This document shows positions 24,894-32,801 of a DNA stretch of 53,636 nt, piece after piece. The DNA comes from Asanoa iriomotensis (GTDB taxonomy: Bacteria > Actinomycetota > Actinomycetes > Mycobacteriales > Micromonosporaceae). The notes beneath the pieces are model-generated. The model saw nothing but the letters and a program-made list of their open reading frames with translations, did no database searches and had not been told where the DNA came from. The first letter of the stretch is position 1, and every line of letters begins with the position of its first letter. Location of the stretch: positions 1 to 53,636 of the forward strand of contig NZ_BONC01000056.1 in assembly GCF_016862515.1 (NCBI RefSeq), in the 5' to 3' direction. Position numbers and translations under genes: made by a program.

Positions 24894-25400
24894 ATGGGCG
24901 ACGGGCGCGAGGCGGACTTCGACGAGTTCTACCGCGGTAGCCGGCGGCGGATGCTCGGTTACGTCTATGCGCTCACCGGCGATGTCGTCGAGGCGCAGGA
25001 CGTCGTGCAGGAGGCGTTCGTTCGCGCCTGGCAGCGGTGGGCGTCTGTCGGGCGCTATCCCAGCCCTGAATCCTGGGTTCGCGTCGTAGCCGGGCGGATC
25101 GCGATCAGCCGCTGGCGGGGGCGGCGGAGCCGGGCCCGCGCCTACGCCCGCCATGGGGCGCCGCCCGACGTCGACGGGCCGACGCCCGACACCGTTGCGC
25201 TCGTCGGCGCCCTGCGCCAACTGCCCGCGAGCATGCGGACCACGCTCGCGTTGCACTACGTGCTCGGGCTCAGCATCGCCGACATCGCGGCAGAGACCGA
25301 CGCTCCCGTCGGCACCGTCAAGGCCCGGCTCTCGCGCGGGCGGGTCGCGCTGGCGCAGCTTCTGGCTGATGACAATCTCACGGAGGTACGCCGTGGCTGA
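24894..25400 (+). CDS. ECF RNA polymerase sigma factor, SigE family
   Basis: A 168-residue sigma-70 family protein of the ECF group. Region 2 is DFDEFYRGSRRRMLGYVYALTGD ... DVVQEAFVRAWQRW, and region 4 is LPASMRTTLALHYVLGLSIADIA with a helix-turn-helix at TDAPVGTVKARLSRGR. It should direct transcription of a small stress regulon, probably including itself through the AACC-N16-CGT site upstream. ATG at 24894 is chosen for its GGAGGGG ribosome binding site; the frame upstream is non-homologous. The downstream membrane protein overlaps it by 8 nt and is probably its regulator or partner. Confidence 0.9.
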   Translation: MGDGREADFDEFYRGSRRRMLGYVYALTGDVVEAQDVVQEAFVRAWQRWASVGRYPSPESWVRVVAGRIAISRWRGRRSRARAYARHGAPPDVDGPTPDTVALVGALRQLPASMRTTLALHYVLGLSIADIAAETDAPVGTVKARLSRGRVALAQLLADDNLTEVRRG

Positions 25401-26262
25401 CATCGACGAGTTGGCTGGGCGGCTCGACCACGAGTTGCCCGACGTCCGCTGGGACGAGCCCGGTGCGATCCGGGCGCGGGGGCGCGGGCGCACCCGTCGG
25501 CAGTCCGCGGTGCTCGCCGCCCTCAGTGTGCTGGTCATCACGGCCGGAATCGCATGGTGGGCACCGCGGAGCTCGCAGCCCACGCCGGCCGCGCCGCCGT
25601 CGCCCGCACCGACCGCGACGCCGTCGACCGGCTCCGGGCCGACCACGGCTCCCGTGGTCGACGGGTCGACGCTGTTCCCCGTGTCGGCCCTGCTCGGCGC
25701 GGAGGACGTCGGCACCGGCTACCAGGTCACCAACCAGCACGGCTACGGTCCGGGCACCTACCCGGCGTGGGCGTTCGGGGCCGATGACTGTCCGGAGTAC
25801 GACGCGCTGAAGGTCACCGCGTACAAGTCATATCTGTGGTTCCGGCACCAGAATCTTGAGCTGGCCGGCGCTCCGTCGGTCTTCACCCAGGGTGCCCGCT
25901 ACCCGAAGGGGGTCGCCAAGAACGTTCTGGCCGACGTCGACCGGGTGACGGCGGCGTGCAAACGGTGGGAGTACGCGGGCGGCGAGGCCAGCACCGACGA
26001 GCGCCCGACGGTGGTGACGACGACCTACACGGTGGTGGCCAAGAACTTCGCCGGTGAGGAGGCCCGGCTCGTCCGCAAGGACGTCATCAGCCGCGACCAG
26101 GACGGCAAGGTCGTCCACCAGGGCACGTTGATGACCGCGATCGTGCGGGTCGAGGATCTGGTCGGCGTGGTCGAGCTCGAGATCCCGGAACCGGACCTGA
26201 TGCGGTCATTCGGCCAGCGCATCGCCGACCGCATGTGCGGGGTCGCCGACCAGGTGTGCTGA
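25393..26262 (+). CDS. Membrane-anchored protein, sigma factor partner
   Basis: A 289-residue protein. About 37 cytosolic residues, rich in Asp and Arg, precede one membrane helix (about 38-56). A Pro/Thr/Ser-rich linker follows and then an extracellular domain of about 210 residues with four Cys, likely forming disulphides. It lacks the HxxxCxxC motif of zinc anti-sigma factors. The GTG start with GGAGG 7 nt upstream lies inside the end of the sigma gene (8-nt overlap), so the two are co-translated. An anti-sigma or sensor role is inferred from position and topology only. The last 57 nt overlap the convergent HPRT-like gene. Confidence 0.7.
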   Translation: MADIDELAGRLDHELPDVRWDEPGAIRARGRGRTRRQSAVLAALSVLVITAGIAWWAPRSSQPTPAAPPSPAPTATPSTGSGPTTAPVVDGSTLFPVSALLGAEDVGTGYQVTNQHGYGPGTYPAWAFGADDCPEYDALKVTAYKSYLWFRHQNLELAGAPSVFTQGARYPKGVAKNVLADVDRVTAACKRWEYAGGEASTDERPTVVTTTYTVVAKNFAGEEARLVRKDVISRDQDGKVVHQGTLMTAIVRVEDLVGVVELEIPEPDLMRSFGQRIADRMCGVADQVC

Positions 26263-26817
26263 CCGCGGCTCGTAGACGTGCGGCGCCAGGCGGGCGCAGC
26301 AGCGCAGGTTGCGGTAGCGGCCCTGGTAGTCCAGGCCGTAGCCGACCACCACGCCGGTCGGGACGTCGAAACCGACATATCGGATGTCGATGGGGATCGT
26401 CTGGGCGCTCGGCTTGCGGAACAGGCCGCAGAACTCCAACGACGCCGGGCCGCGGGCGCGCAGGTTGGTCATCAGCCAGGCCGCGGTGAGGCCCGTGTCG
26501 ATCACGCCGTCGACGATCAGGACCTCGCGCCCCGCCACCTCGACGTCGATGTCCTTGCGCAGGCGGACCGCGCCTGAGCCGCCCTGGCCCGCGCCGTACG
26601 ACGAGATGCCCATCCAGGTGATCTCCACGTGCCGGTGCAGTGCCCGGGCCAGATCGACCGTCACGGTGGCCGCGCCGTTGAGCACGCCCACCAGCAGCAG
26701 GTCGCGGCCCGCGTAGTCCGCTTCGATCTTGGCCGCCAGCTCGCCCACGCGGGCGGCGATCTCATCTTCGGTCGCGAGGACCTCGGCCACGTCGTCGATC
26801 ACGTGCGCGTGCTCCAC
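26206..26817 (-). CDS. Hypoxanthine-guanine phosphoribosyltransferase homologue
   Basis: A 203-residue purine phosphoribosyltransferase, which would convert hypoxanthine or guanine plus PRPP to IMP or GMP. SSYG is in MGISSYGAG; the PRPP loop reads VLIVDGVIDTGLTA; VGYGLDYQGRYRN is the base-recognition end. The usual loop has E-D or D-D where this has D-G, so activity or specificity may differ. It is not in the tilS-ftsH context of the housekeeping gene, which suggests a paralogue. GTG at 26817 follows TAACTT by 7 nt; the longer frame to 26892 is not homologous. Its last 19 codons overlap the sigma partner gene antisense. Confidence 0.8.
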   Translation of the reverse strand: MEHAHVIDDVAEVLATEDEIAARVGELAAKIEADYAGRDLLLVGVLNGAATVTVDLARALHRHVEITWMGISSYGAGQGGSGAVRLRKDIDVEVAGREVLIVDGVIDTGLTAAWLMTNLRARGPASLEFCGLFRKPSAQTIPIDIRYVGFDVPTGVVVGYGLDYQGRYRNLRCCARLAPHVYEPRSAHLVGDPAHAVGDALAE

Positions 26818-26824
26818 GCGGCTC

Positions 26825-26830
26825 AAGTTA
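26825..26830 (-). promoter_or_regulatory. -10 hexamer TAACTT (leaderless type)
   Basis: TAACTT on the minus strand is followed by 7 nt and the GTG of the HPRT homologue. Confidence 0.5.
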
Positions 26831-26908
26831 CTCCAATCCGCACCCGGGCCTCCACCACACGAACGTGCGGTACGCGCGCCCGGGCCGCACACCTGGCACC
26901 ATCAGACC

Positions 26909-28288
26909 GTGCCGCTCACCGCATCCCGCGCCCTCGTCCGGCAGACCGAGCGCTGGTTCGTCCGGCGTGGCGTGCCGCAGATGATCGCCGGATACGACTT
27001 CCGCCGGCACGTGCTCCCCCGCATGGTGCCCTACCTGGCCATGGTGGCGTTCGTCGATCTCGCCTGGTTCGGCGCGCGGGCGGCCGGCGCCAGCGACCGG
27101 ATCCAGGACCTGACCGGGCTGGGCGCCGTCGTGGTCGGGCTCGCCGCCTGGCCCGTGCTGACGGCCTGGGGCCGCCGGATGCCCAGGTTCTCGCTGGTCA
27201 CGGCTTGGATCTTGCTTGCTGGGTACGCCGTGCTGCTGACCGCGGTGCCGTTGACCGCGCTCGACAAGGGCTGGTCCGGCGGCGGCACCGTGAATTACCT
27301 GCTCGCGGCCGTGGCGGCCACCGCCGCCGGCTACCTGGCGGTCACCTACGGCCTGCTGCCCCTGCTGCGCAGCGCCGTCCGGCACGCGATCGACGACATG
27401 CGCAACAGCCTGCGGCTGCAGGGACGCGCGTTGCCGATGCTGCTGTTCGTCACGTTGTTCTTCTTCTTCACGGGTGAGCTCTGGCAGGCGATGCACCGCC
27501 TCGGCTGGAACCGCGTCGGCTGGGTCCTGGCCCTCTTCGCGGCGGTGACGATCCTGGCCAGCGCGGGCCGGCTACGCGACGAGATCGGCCGGGTCGAACG
27601 CGACCTGCGCCCGGAACGCCTGAGCCACGCCTGCAAACGCACCCCGCTGTCCATGGTGGACATGAGCGACGTGGCGCCCGAGGGCGGCCCGCTCGCACCG
27701 GTCCGCCTGACCAGCGGCCAGGTCACCAACCTGCTGGTCATCCTGGCGACCCGACAACTGGTGCAGGCGGCCGTGGTCGGCCTGGGCTTGTTCGGCTTCT
27801 TCGTCCTGCTCGGCGTCATCATGGTGACCCCGGCGACGGCGGCCCAGTGGATCGGCGAGGAACCGGCGATGCTCGGCTCGGTCCCGGTCGCCCTTTTGAA
27901 GAACGCCGCAGTCTTGGCGGGTTTCGGCAGCATGTACTTCGCCGTCACTTCGATGATCGACGCGGAACAGCGCCACCAGTTCTTCGCCCCGATCCTCGAC
28001 GAGGTCGAACGCATCCTGGCCGTCCACGCGGTCTACCTGACGGTCCGCGACATCGTCCTACCCAACGCACCGGCCGCCCGCCCCCGCCAGCTCGTGCCGC
28101 CGCCGCCCGAGGATCAGCCGACCGGCCCCGGGGCGGCGGACCGCATGACCACGGCAGACCACCAACCGGCCGACCAACCGGACGCAACGGCGTCGCTCGA
28201 ATCGCCGGAGCCGGACGCATCCGCGACCGCGACCCAAGAAACAGAACCGGCGGCGGAGGCCCCGCAGCAGACCGCTCCCAAACCCTGA
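26909..28288 (+). CDS. Multi-pass membrane protein of unknown function
   Basis: A 459-residue protein with about six to eight membrane helices (for example around MVPYLAMVAFVDLAWFG, LLFVTLFFFFTGELW and AAVVGLGLFGFFVLLGVIM). A soluble loop of about 100 residues lies in the middle, and the last 90 residues are a Pro/Ala/Glu-rich low-complexity tail. I do not recognise the family. The GTG start at 26909 is the first codon giving a sensible N terminus; the frame upstream overlaps the HPRT gene on the other strand. It diverges from the HPRT homologue with about 90 bp between. A hairpin follows the stop. Confidence 0.7.
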   Translation: MPLTASRALVRQTERWFVRRGVPQMIAGYDFRRHVLPRMVPYLAMVAFVDLAWFGARAAGASDRIQDLTGLGAVVVGLAAWPVLTAWGRRMPRFSLVTAWILLAGYAVLLTAVPLTALDKGWSGGGTVNYLLAAVAATAAGYLAVTYGLLPLLRSAVRHAIDDMRNSLRLQGRALPMLLFVTLFFFFTGELWQAMHRLGWNRVGWVLALFAAVTILASAGRLRDEIGRVERDLRPERLSHACKRTPLSMVDMSDVAPEGGPLAPVRLTSGQVTNLLVILATRQLVQAAVVGLGLFGFFVLLGVIMVTPATAAQWIGEEPAMLGSVPVALLKNAAVLAGFGSMYFAVTSMIDAEQRHQFFAPILDEVERILAVHAVYLTVRDIVLPNAPAARPRQLVPPPPEDQPTGPGAADRMTTADHQPADQPDATASLESPEPDASATATQETEPAAEAPQQTAPKP

Positions 28289-28301
28289 GCAGCGCGAATC
28301 C

Positions 28302-28356
28302 CGTTGCCCGGCATGCCGCCCAAGCTCCAAACGGCGGGCGGTCGTTGCGGGCAACG
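28302..28356. terminator. Long hairpin between convergent genes
   Basis: CGTTGCCCG (28302-28310) pairs with CGGGCAACG (28348-28356), a perfect 9-bp outer stem, with an inner CCGCC/GGCGG pair. It lies between the stops of the membrane protein and the LLM oxidoreductase, so it is a likely two-way terminator. A second stem, GCCGCG-N7-CGCGGC, follows near 28366. Confidence 0.55.
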
Positions 28357-28441
28357 AGTCCCTCGCCGCGACGCGAACGCGGCGCTCGAGAACTGGAGCC
28401 GGCGCCGCCCAGCGAGTGCCGAGACAGCGCCGGCGATCGGT

Positions 28442-29368
28442 TCAGCGCAGCTGAGGTGCGATCTCCGCCGCGATCAGTTCGATCAGGTCGATGTCGCGCA
28501 GGTCGCGCAGTTGCAGGAAGAGTCGGGTCGCGCCCGCTTCCACGTACGCGCCGAGGTCGTTGACGATCTTGTCTGGCGTGCCGATGACCGCGCCCTCGCC
28601 GGAATCTGTGTCCAGGACCTCGCCGCCCCAGCGGTCTCGGACCTCCGCGTCTGTGCGTCCACTCACGACGGTCACTGCGGCCGACTTCGTCGGCAGGTCG
28701 TTGCGGCCCGCCAGGATGCAGGCGTCGTCGACCAGGCGGTAGATGCGCGACACCTCCGCCGCCGAGCGGAACGGCACGTTGAACTCGTCCGCGAAGCGTG
28801 CCGCGAGGGCCGGCGTCCGCTTCGGGCCTGCGCCGCCCATGATGATCGGTGGGCGCGGCGACTGTGCCGGCTTCGGCAATCCCGGTGAGTCGACCACGTT
28901 GTAGTGCCTGCCCTTGTAGTCGAACCGCTCCCCCGACGGCACCGCCCACAGGCCGGTGATGATCTCTAGCTGCTCCGTCAGCCGGTCGAAGCGCTCGCGG
29001 ACCGGCGGGAACGGGATCGCGTAGGCCTGGTGCTCCTCGTCGAACCAACCCGCACCCAGGCCCAGCTCGACCCGGCCCCCGCTCATCTCGTCGACCTGGG
29101 CCACGCTGATCGCCAGCGGGCCCGGGTGGCGGAACGTGGCCGAGGTGACCAGCGTGCCGAGCCGGACAGTCGAGGTTTCCAGGGCCAGACCGGCCAGGGT
29201 GACCCACGAGTCGGTCGGGCCGGGCAGGCCGTCGAAACTGCCCATGGTCAGGTAGTGGTCCGAGCGGAAGTACCCCTCGAAGCCCGCCGCCTCTGTGGTC
29301 CGCGCGGCGCGGGCCTGATCGGCGTAGCTGGCACCGTGTTGGGGTTCGGTGAAGATGCACAAGCGCAT
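28442..29368 (-). CDS. LLM-class oxidoreductase (F420-type)
   Basis: A 308-residue luciferase-like monooxygenase/F420-dependent reductase, a TIM barrel. MRLCIFTEP at the start, GFEGYFRSDHYL, a VRLGTLVT strand, GRVELGLGAGWFDEEH and PPIIMGGAGPKRT are the standard order of conserved LLM blocks. Actinobacterial members mostly use coenzyme F420, but FMN use cannot be excluded; the substrate is unknown. The frame stays open far upstream to 30910, over other genes. The ATG at 29368 begins the barrel and follows TAGGTT by 7 nt. It diverges from the GNAT gene with only 18 bp between start codons. Confidence 0.88.
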   Translation of the reverse strand: MRLCIFTEPQHGASYADQARAARTTEAAGFEGYFRSDHYLTMGSFDGLPGPTDSWVTLAGLALETSTVRLGTLVTSATFRHPGPLAISVAQVDEMSGGRVELGLGAGWFDEEHQAYAIPFPPVRERFDRLTEQLEIITGLWAVPSGERFDYKGRHYNVVDSPGLPKPAQSPRPPIIMGGAGPKRTPALAARFADEFNVPFRSAAEVSRIYRLVDDACILAGRNDLPTKSAAVTVVSGRTDAEVRDRWGGEVLDTDSGEGAVIGTPDKIVNDLGAYVEAGATRLFLQLRDLRDIDLIELIAAEIAPQLR

Positions 29369-29375
29369 GTGTGCC

Positions 29376-29381
29376 AACCTA
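29376..29381 (-). promoter_or_regulatory. -10 hexamer TAGGTT (leaderless type)
   Basis: TAGGTT on the minus strand is followed by 7 nt and the ATG of the LLM oxidoreductase. It lies inside the 18-bp gap to the divergent GNAT gene. Confidence 0.5.
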
Positions 29382-29386
29382 GCCGG

Positions 29387-29893
29387 ATGCAACCCTCGAC
29401 CGGCTGGCAGATCCGCCAGTCCTTCGGTGGCGAGGAGCGCGAGGCACTCGACGAGTTCCACCGGCTCACCTGGGGCGGCCACATCGTGGTCGCCCACGAC
29501 GAGGCGATCGACCTGCGCACGCTGCCCGCTCTGGTCGCCGTCGACGACGGCGGCCGGCTCGCCGGCGCGCTCTGCTGGCGGGTCGTGGACGACTCGCTCG
29601 AAGTCGTCAGCATCGCCGCCGCCCGCAGCGGCGTCGGCGTGGGAACGGCATTGCTCGACGCCGTCGTCGCCGAGGCCAGGGCGGCCGGCTCGCACCGGAT
29701 CTGGCTGGTCACCACCAACGACAACCTGCGGGCCCTGCGTTTCTACCAGCGCCGCGGGCTGCGGATCGTCGGCGTCGACCGGGGTGCGGTCGACCGTGCC
29801 CGGCTGATGAAGCCGAGCATCCCGACGGTCGGCGACGACGGCGTACCCATCCATGACGAGCTCCGCCTGGAGCTGTCGATCGAAGGTCACTGA
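29387..29893 (+). CDS. GNAT family N-acetyltransferase
   Basis: A 168-residue acetyl-CoA-dependent acetyltransferase. The motif A region reads SIAAARSGVGVGTALLDAVV, where the usual QxxGxG is SGVGVG; motif B ends in ALRFYQRRGL. The C-terminal LMKPSIP and IHDELRLEL match small stand-alone actinobacterial GNATs. The substrate is unknown. Its stop lies 3 nt before the SAM hydrolase-family gene, so the two form an operon that may extend to nei2. The ATG at 29387 is the first codon free of the divergent LLM gene. Confidence 0.85.
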   Translation: MQPSTGWQIRQSFGGEEREALDEFHRLTWGGHIVVAHDEAIDLRTLPALVAVDDGGRLAGALCWRVVDDSLEVVSIAAARSGVGVGTALLDAVVAEARAAGSHRIWLVTTNDNLRALRFYQRRGLRIVGVDRGAVDRARLMKPSIPTVGDDGVPIHDELRLELSIEGH

Positions 29894-29896
29894 ACC

Positions 29897-30670
29897 ATGT
29901 GGATCAGCTTCACCACCGACTACGGCCGCCTCGACGGTTTCGTGGCCGCCTGCCACGGCGCGATCGCCAAGGTCGCCCCGACCGCTCGCGTCATCGACAT
30001 CACGCACGAGGTCCCGCCCGGCGACGTGGCCCGGGGCGCGGTCGTGCTCGCGCAGACGGTCGGTGACCTGCCGACCTCCGTACACCTGGCGGTCGTGGAT
30101 CCCGGTGTCGGCACCGCCCGCCGGCCGATCGCGCTGCGTGCCCCGGACGGCCTGCTCGTCGGTCCCGACAACGGGCTGCTGATCTGGGCGGCCGAGGCGC
30201 TCGGCGGCGTCAGCGAGGCGGTCGCGCTCGACAACCCGGCGTGGTTCGCGCCGGTGGTCACCCGGACGTTCCACGGCCGCGACATCTTCGCGCCGGTCGC
30301 GGCGCGGCTGGCCGGCGGCGCGCCGCTGGCCGACGCGGGCGCGCAGGTCGACCCGGCCGACCTCGTGCGCCTGCCCGACCCGGTGGTGACGGCGGGCGAG
30401 GGCTGGCTGGAGGCGGCGGTCCTGAGCGTCGACCGGTTCGGCAACGTCCAACTCGCCGCGGCTGCCCTGCCCGCGGAGGTGGGCGCCGTCGTGCGGGTGA
30501 GCGGCGAGCCCGCCCGGGTCGGCGAGACCTTCGGCGACGCCCCGCCCGGCGGCCTGGTCGTGCTCGTCGACTCCGCGGGTCTCGTAGCGGTCGCCGCCAA
30601 TGGCGCACCGGCCGACGTGCTCCTCGGAGTGCGCCCCGGCGACGTGGTGCGGATCACGACAGAACCGTGA
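29897..30670 (+). CDS. SAM hydroxide adenosyltransferase / SAM hydrolase family (DUF62)
   Basis: A 257-residue protein of the DUF62 family, relatives of fluorinase and chlorinase that hydrolyse S-adenosylmethionine to adenosine and methionine. The N-terminal TTDYGRLDGFVA carries the catalytic Asp region, followed by ITHEVPPGDV, VVDPGVGT, LVGPDNGLL and TFHGRDIFAP, all family blocks. The C-terminal beta domain begins at SVDRFGNVQL. The housekeeping purpose is uncertain. It lies between a GNAT and nei2 in a tight plus-strand cluster (3 nt and 36 nt gaps). Confidence 0.9.
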   Translation: MWISFTTDYGRLDGFVAACHGAIAKVAPTARVIDITHEVPPGDVARGAVVLAQTVGDLPTSVHLAVVDPGVGTARRPIALRAPDGLLVGPDNGLLIWAAEALGGVSEAVALDNPAWFAPVVTRTFHGRDIFAPVAARLAGGAPLADAGAQVDPADLVRLPDPVVTAGEGWLEAAVLSVDRFGNVQLAAAALPAEVGAVVRVSGEPARVGETFGDAPPGGLVVLVDSAGLVAVAANGAPADVLLGVRPGDVVRITTEP

Positions 30671-30694
30671 CCGTGGTACGCCGCGCCCGTGCGG

Positions 30695-30700
30695 CACGAT
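30695..30700 (+). promoter_or_regulatory. CACGAT, possible -10 of nei2
   Basis: CACGAT-N6-GTG at the nei2 start repeats the arrangement at the lhr start at 17394. No Shine-Dalgarno sequence is present at either. Confidence 0.35.
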
Positions 30701-30706
30701 GGAACG

Positions 30707-31504
30707 GTGCCCGAAGGTGACACGGTCTGGAACACGGCGCGGACGTTGCAGCGCGCCATCGGCGGCGGCGAGCTGACCGCGTCGGACTTCCGGGTGCCGC
30801 GCCTGGCCACCACCCGGCTCACGGGCTGGCGGGTGCTCGAGTCCGCCAGCCGCGGCAAGCACCTGCTGCTGCGGCTGCGCGACCCCGCCGGCTCCGACCG
30901 CACGCTCCACTCACACCTGCGGATGGACGGTGCCTGGCGGGCGTACGCGCCGGGTGAACGCTGGGCGGCCAAACCGGCCCACCTGATCCGGGTGGTGCTG
31001 CGCACGGCGGACGCGGTCGCCGTCGGCTATCACCTGCACGATCTGTCCCTGGTGCCGACGGCCCGGGAGCCGGACCTGGTCGGCCACCTCGGCCCCGACC
31101 TGCTGGGCCCCGACTGGGACCCGGCCGAAGCGGTCCGCCGCCTGACCGCGCACCCGGACACCGCGATCGCCGAGGCGCTCCTCGACCAACGCAGCCTGGC
31201 CGGCATCGGCAACCTCTACAAGTCGGAAGCGCTGTTCCTGCGCGGCGTCTGGCCGTGGACCCCGGTGCGCGCGGTCCCGGACCTGCCGGGCCTGGTCTCC
31301 CTGGCGCAACGCCTGCTGGCCAACAACCGCGGCCGCTGGCTGCAGACGACGACGGGCTCGCTGCGCAAGACCGAGGCCAATTACGTGTACGGCCGCCGCG
31401 CGCAGCCCTGCCGCCGCTGCGCCGGCCCGATCCAGAAGGCCGAACAGGGCGAGCGCGTGACCTACTGGTGCCCACGCTGCCAACCCAAACCAGAAGATCT
31501 TTGA
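30707..31504 (+). CDS. nei2: Endonuclease VIII-type DNA glycosylase Nei2
   Basis: A 265-residue Fpg/Nei bifunctional glycosylase/AP lyase for oxidised pyrimidines. The mature N terminus is PEGDTVW, giving the catalytic Pro2 and Glu3. The H2TH region contains LLDQRSLAGIGNLYKSE. A C-terminal zinc finger is CRRC ... CPRC with the Arg-containing hairpin between. The N terminus and length fit the actinobacterial Nei2 branch. The start must be the GTG at 30707, because Pro must be residue 2. It closes the GNAT-DUF62 cluster; a strong terminator hairpin follows. In mycobacteria it adjoins lhr, which here lies 8.7 kb upstream. Confidence 0.93.
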   Translation: MPEGDTVWNTARTLQRAIGGGELTASDFRVPRLATTRLTGWRVLESASRGKHLLLRLRDPAGSDRTLHSHLRMDGAWRAYAPGERWAAKPAHLIRVVLRTADAVAVGYHLHDLSLVPTAREPDLVGHLGPDLLGPDWDPAEAVRRLTAHPDTAIAEALLDQRSLAGIGNLYKSEALFLRGVWPWTPVRAVPDLPGLVSLAQRLLANNRGRWLQTTTGSLRKTEANYVYGRRAQPCRRCAGPIQKAEQGERVTYWCPRCQPKPEDL

Positions 31505-31517
31505 TTGTGCGTACGCC

Positions 31518-31549
31518 CTGGGGCCCCACCACACAGGATGGGACCCCAG
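31518..31549. terminator. Strong hairpin between nei2 and the sugar isomerase gene
   Basis: CTGGGGCCCCA (31518-31528) and TGGGACCCCAG (31539-31549) form an 11-bp stem with one mismatch and a 10-nt loop, between two convergent stops. It can serve both strands. Confidence 0.7.
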
Positions 31550-31559
31550 CCGCGTGGCT

Positions 31560-32579
31560 CTACTTGCGCCCGGAAGTGTTGATCTGTTCCAGGGTGCTGC
31601 AGCCGCGCCAGACCGTGTTCGCGGCGCCGGGCGGGTTGAGCGTCAGGTTGCCGGCGTCGTCGTGCTCCAGGAAGAACCGGTAGTCCCGGAGATCCTTGAG
31701 CGCGGAGAGCGCGCGGGTCCAGTCGATGTCACCCTTGCCGACATCGACGAACCGGAACTTCTTGCCGGCCGCCTTGGTGCCCGCGGCCGCGGTGCGGTTG
31801 CCGTTCGGGTCCCACTTGATGTCCTTGATGTGGAACGCGATGAAACGCTTCCCGTGGTTCTTGATCCACCAGTACGGGTCCTCGCCGGCGACGGAGACCC
31901 AGCCCAGGTCGACCTCGAACTTGACGTACCGGGGGTCGGTGCGCTCGAGCAGGATGTTGAAGAGCGGCTCGCCGTTCTCGTACGCGAACTCGCGGTCGTG
32001 GTTGTGGAAGAAGAAGCCGCCGAAGCCCTGCGAGACGGCGTGCTCGCCGCACTCGTTGAACGCCTCGGCCATGGCCTTGAATCCGTCGCTGTTGTTCTCG
32101 CCGGCCCCACCGCCGGGGAAGCCGAAGGCGCTGCCGGTTCCGACGTACGGGAACCGGCCCAGCGTCTGGGCGTCCTCGAAGATCTGCATCCGGCCCTCGT
32201 AGGTCGACCACGGGTTCGGGAGGTTGGCACCGCGCGGGCCGAAGTGGTTGCTCACGATGCGCAACCCGTACGACTGGATGAGGGACTTGAGCTGGGCCGT
32301 CGTCTTGCCGTAGTAGTCACCGGCGAGCTCGAGCTCCCGGACGCCGGCGTCGTGCAGCGCCTCCAGGGAGATCTCGAGGTTCGCGTAGTCGGCGCCGATC
32401 AACTGGCGGACGGTGAAGATCTGCAGGCCGATGCGGTCGGCCGGGATCACGTTCGGCCCGCCGGCCGGCCGGCCCTGCGCCGAGGCGGCAACGGGGCTCG
32501 CGGTGGCGGCGATCGCGCCAGCGGCAAGAACACCGGCGCCGGTGCCGAGGACGGCACGACGACTTAGCTTGTTTTCCAC
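31560..32579 (-). CDS. Tat-exported sugar phosphate isomerase/epimerase-like TIM barrel
   Basis: A 339-residue protein. The twin-arginine signal LSRRAVLG (residues 5-12) is followed by an Ala/Gly-rich core and a cleavage site near ASA-Q, about residue 34. The mature part is an AP endonuclease 2-fold (xylose isomerase-like) barrel: IGLQIFTVRQ, LELAGDYYGKT, a FFFHNHDREF segment with metal-type His, and FEVDLGWV. Relatives act on sugars or inositols; this one would work outside the membrane. GTG at 32579 has AAGGAGGA upstream. It diverges from a ROK regulator that probably controls it. Confidence 0.85.
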   Translation of the reverse strand: MENKLSRRAVLGTGAGVLAAGAIAATASPVAASAQGRPAGGPNVIPADRIGLQIFTVRQLIGADYANLEISLEALHDAGVRELELAGDYYGKTTAQLKSLIQSYGLRIVSNHFGPRGANLPNPWSTYEGRMQIFEDAQTLGRFPYVGTGSAFGFPGGGAGENNSDGFKAMAEAFNECGEHAVSQGFGGFFFHNHDREFAYENGEPLFNILLERTDPRYVKFEVDLGWVSVAGEDPYWWIKNHGKRFIAFHIKDIKWDPNGNRTAAAGTKAAGKKFRFVDVGKGDIDWTRALSALKDLRDYRFFLEHDDAGNLTLNPPGAANTVWRGCSTLEQINTSGRK

Positions 32580-32673
32580 GGTCCTCCTTCTGGTCTGCGC
32601 GGCCCTGGTCCCACCGTTGTGGCTGGTGGGGCGGGGGTGAAGAGCGGGGTCTCTGTGGCGGCCGCGCGTCCCG

Positions 32674-32703
32674 ACCATATGGCGCCGGCAGAACATTTGA
32701 CAA
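32674..32703 (-). promoter_or_regulatory. Promoter TTGTCA-N18-TATGGT for the isomerase gene
   Basis: On the minus strand TTGTCA (32698-32703) and TATGGT (32674-32679) are 18 bp apart, close to sigma-70 consensus, about 95 bp before the start codon. The TGACAA on the plus strand overlaps a TTGACA (32697-32702) that could serve the other direction. Confidence 0.5.
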
Positions 32704-32788
32704 GACGGAAACAAAAGTCTCTTGATCACCCGCATAAGTTGTCCAGGCCTCGTACAGAAGCTGCTTCTGACGCGGCGAGATCGACCCA

Positions 32789-32794
32789 TACACT
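32789..32794 (+). promoter_or_regulatory. -10 hexamer TACACT of the ROK gene (leaderless type)
   Basis: TACACT is followed by 7 nt and the GTG at 32802, with no ribosome binding site. Confidence 0.5.
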
Positions 32795-32801
32795 TTTGAC
32801 C

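Noticed and set aside
29369-30910. Upstream extension of the LLM oxidoreductase frame to 30910
   Set aside because: It runs antisense through the GNAT, SAM hydrolase-family and nei2 genes and shows no homology; the barrel begins at 29368.
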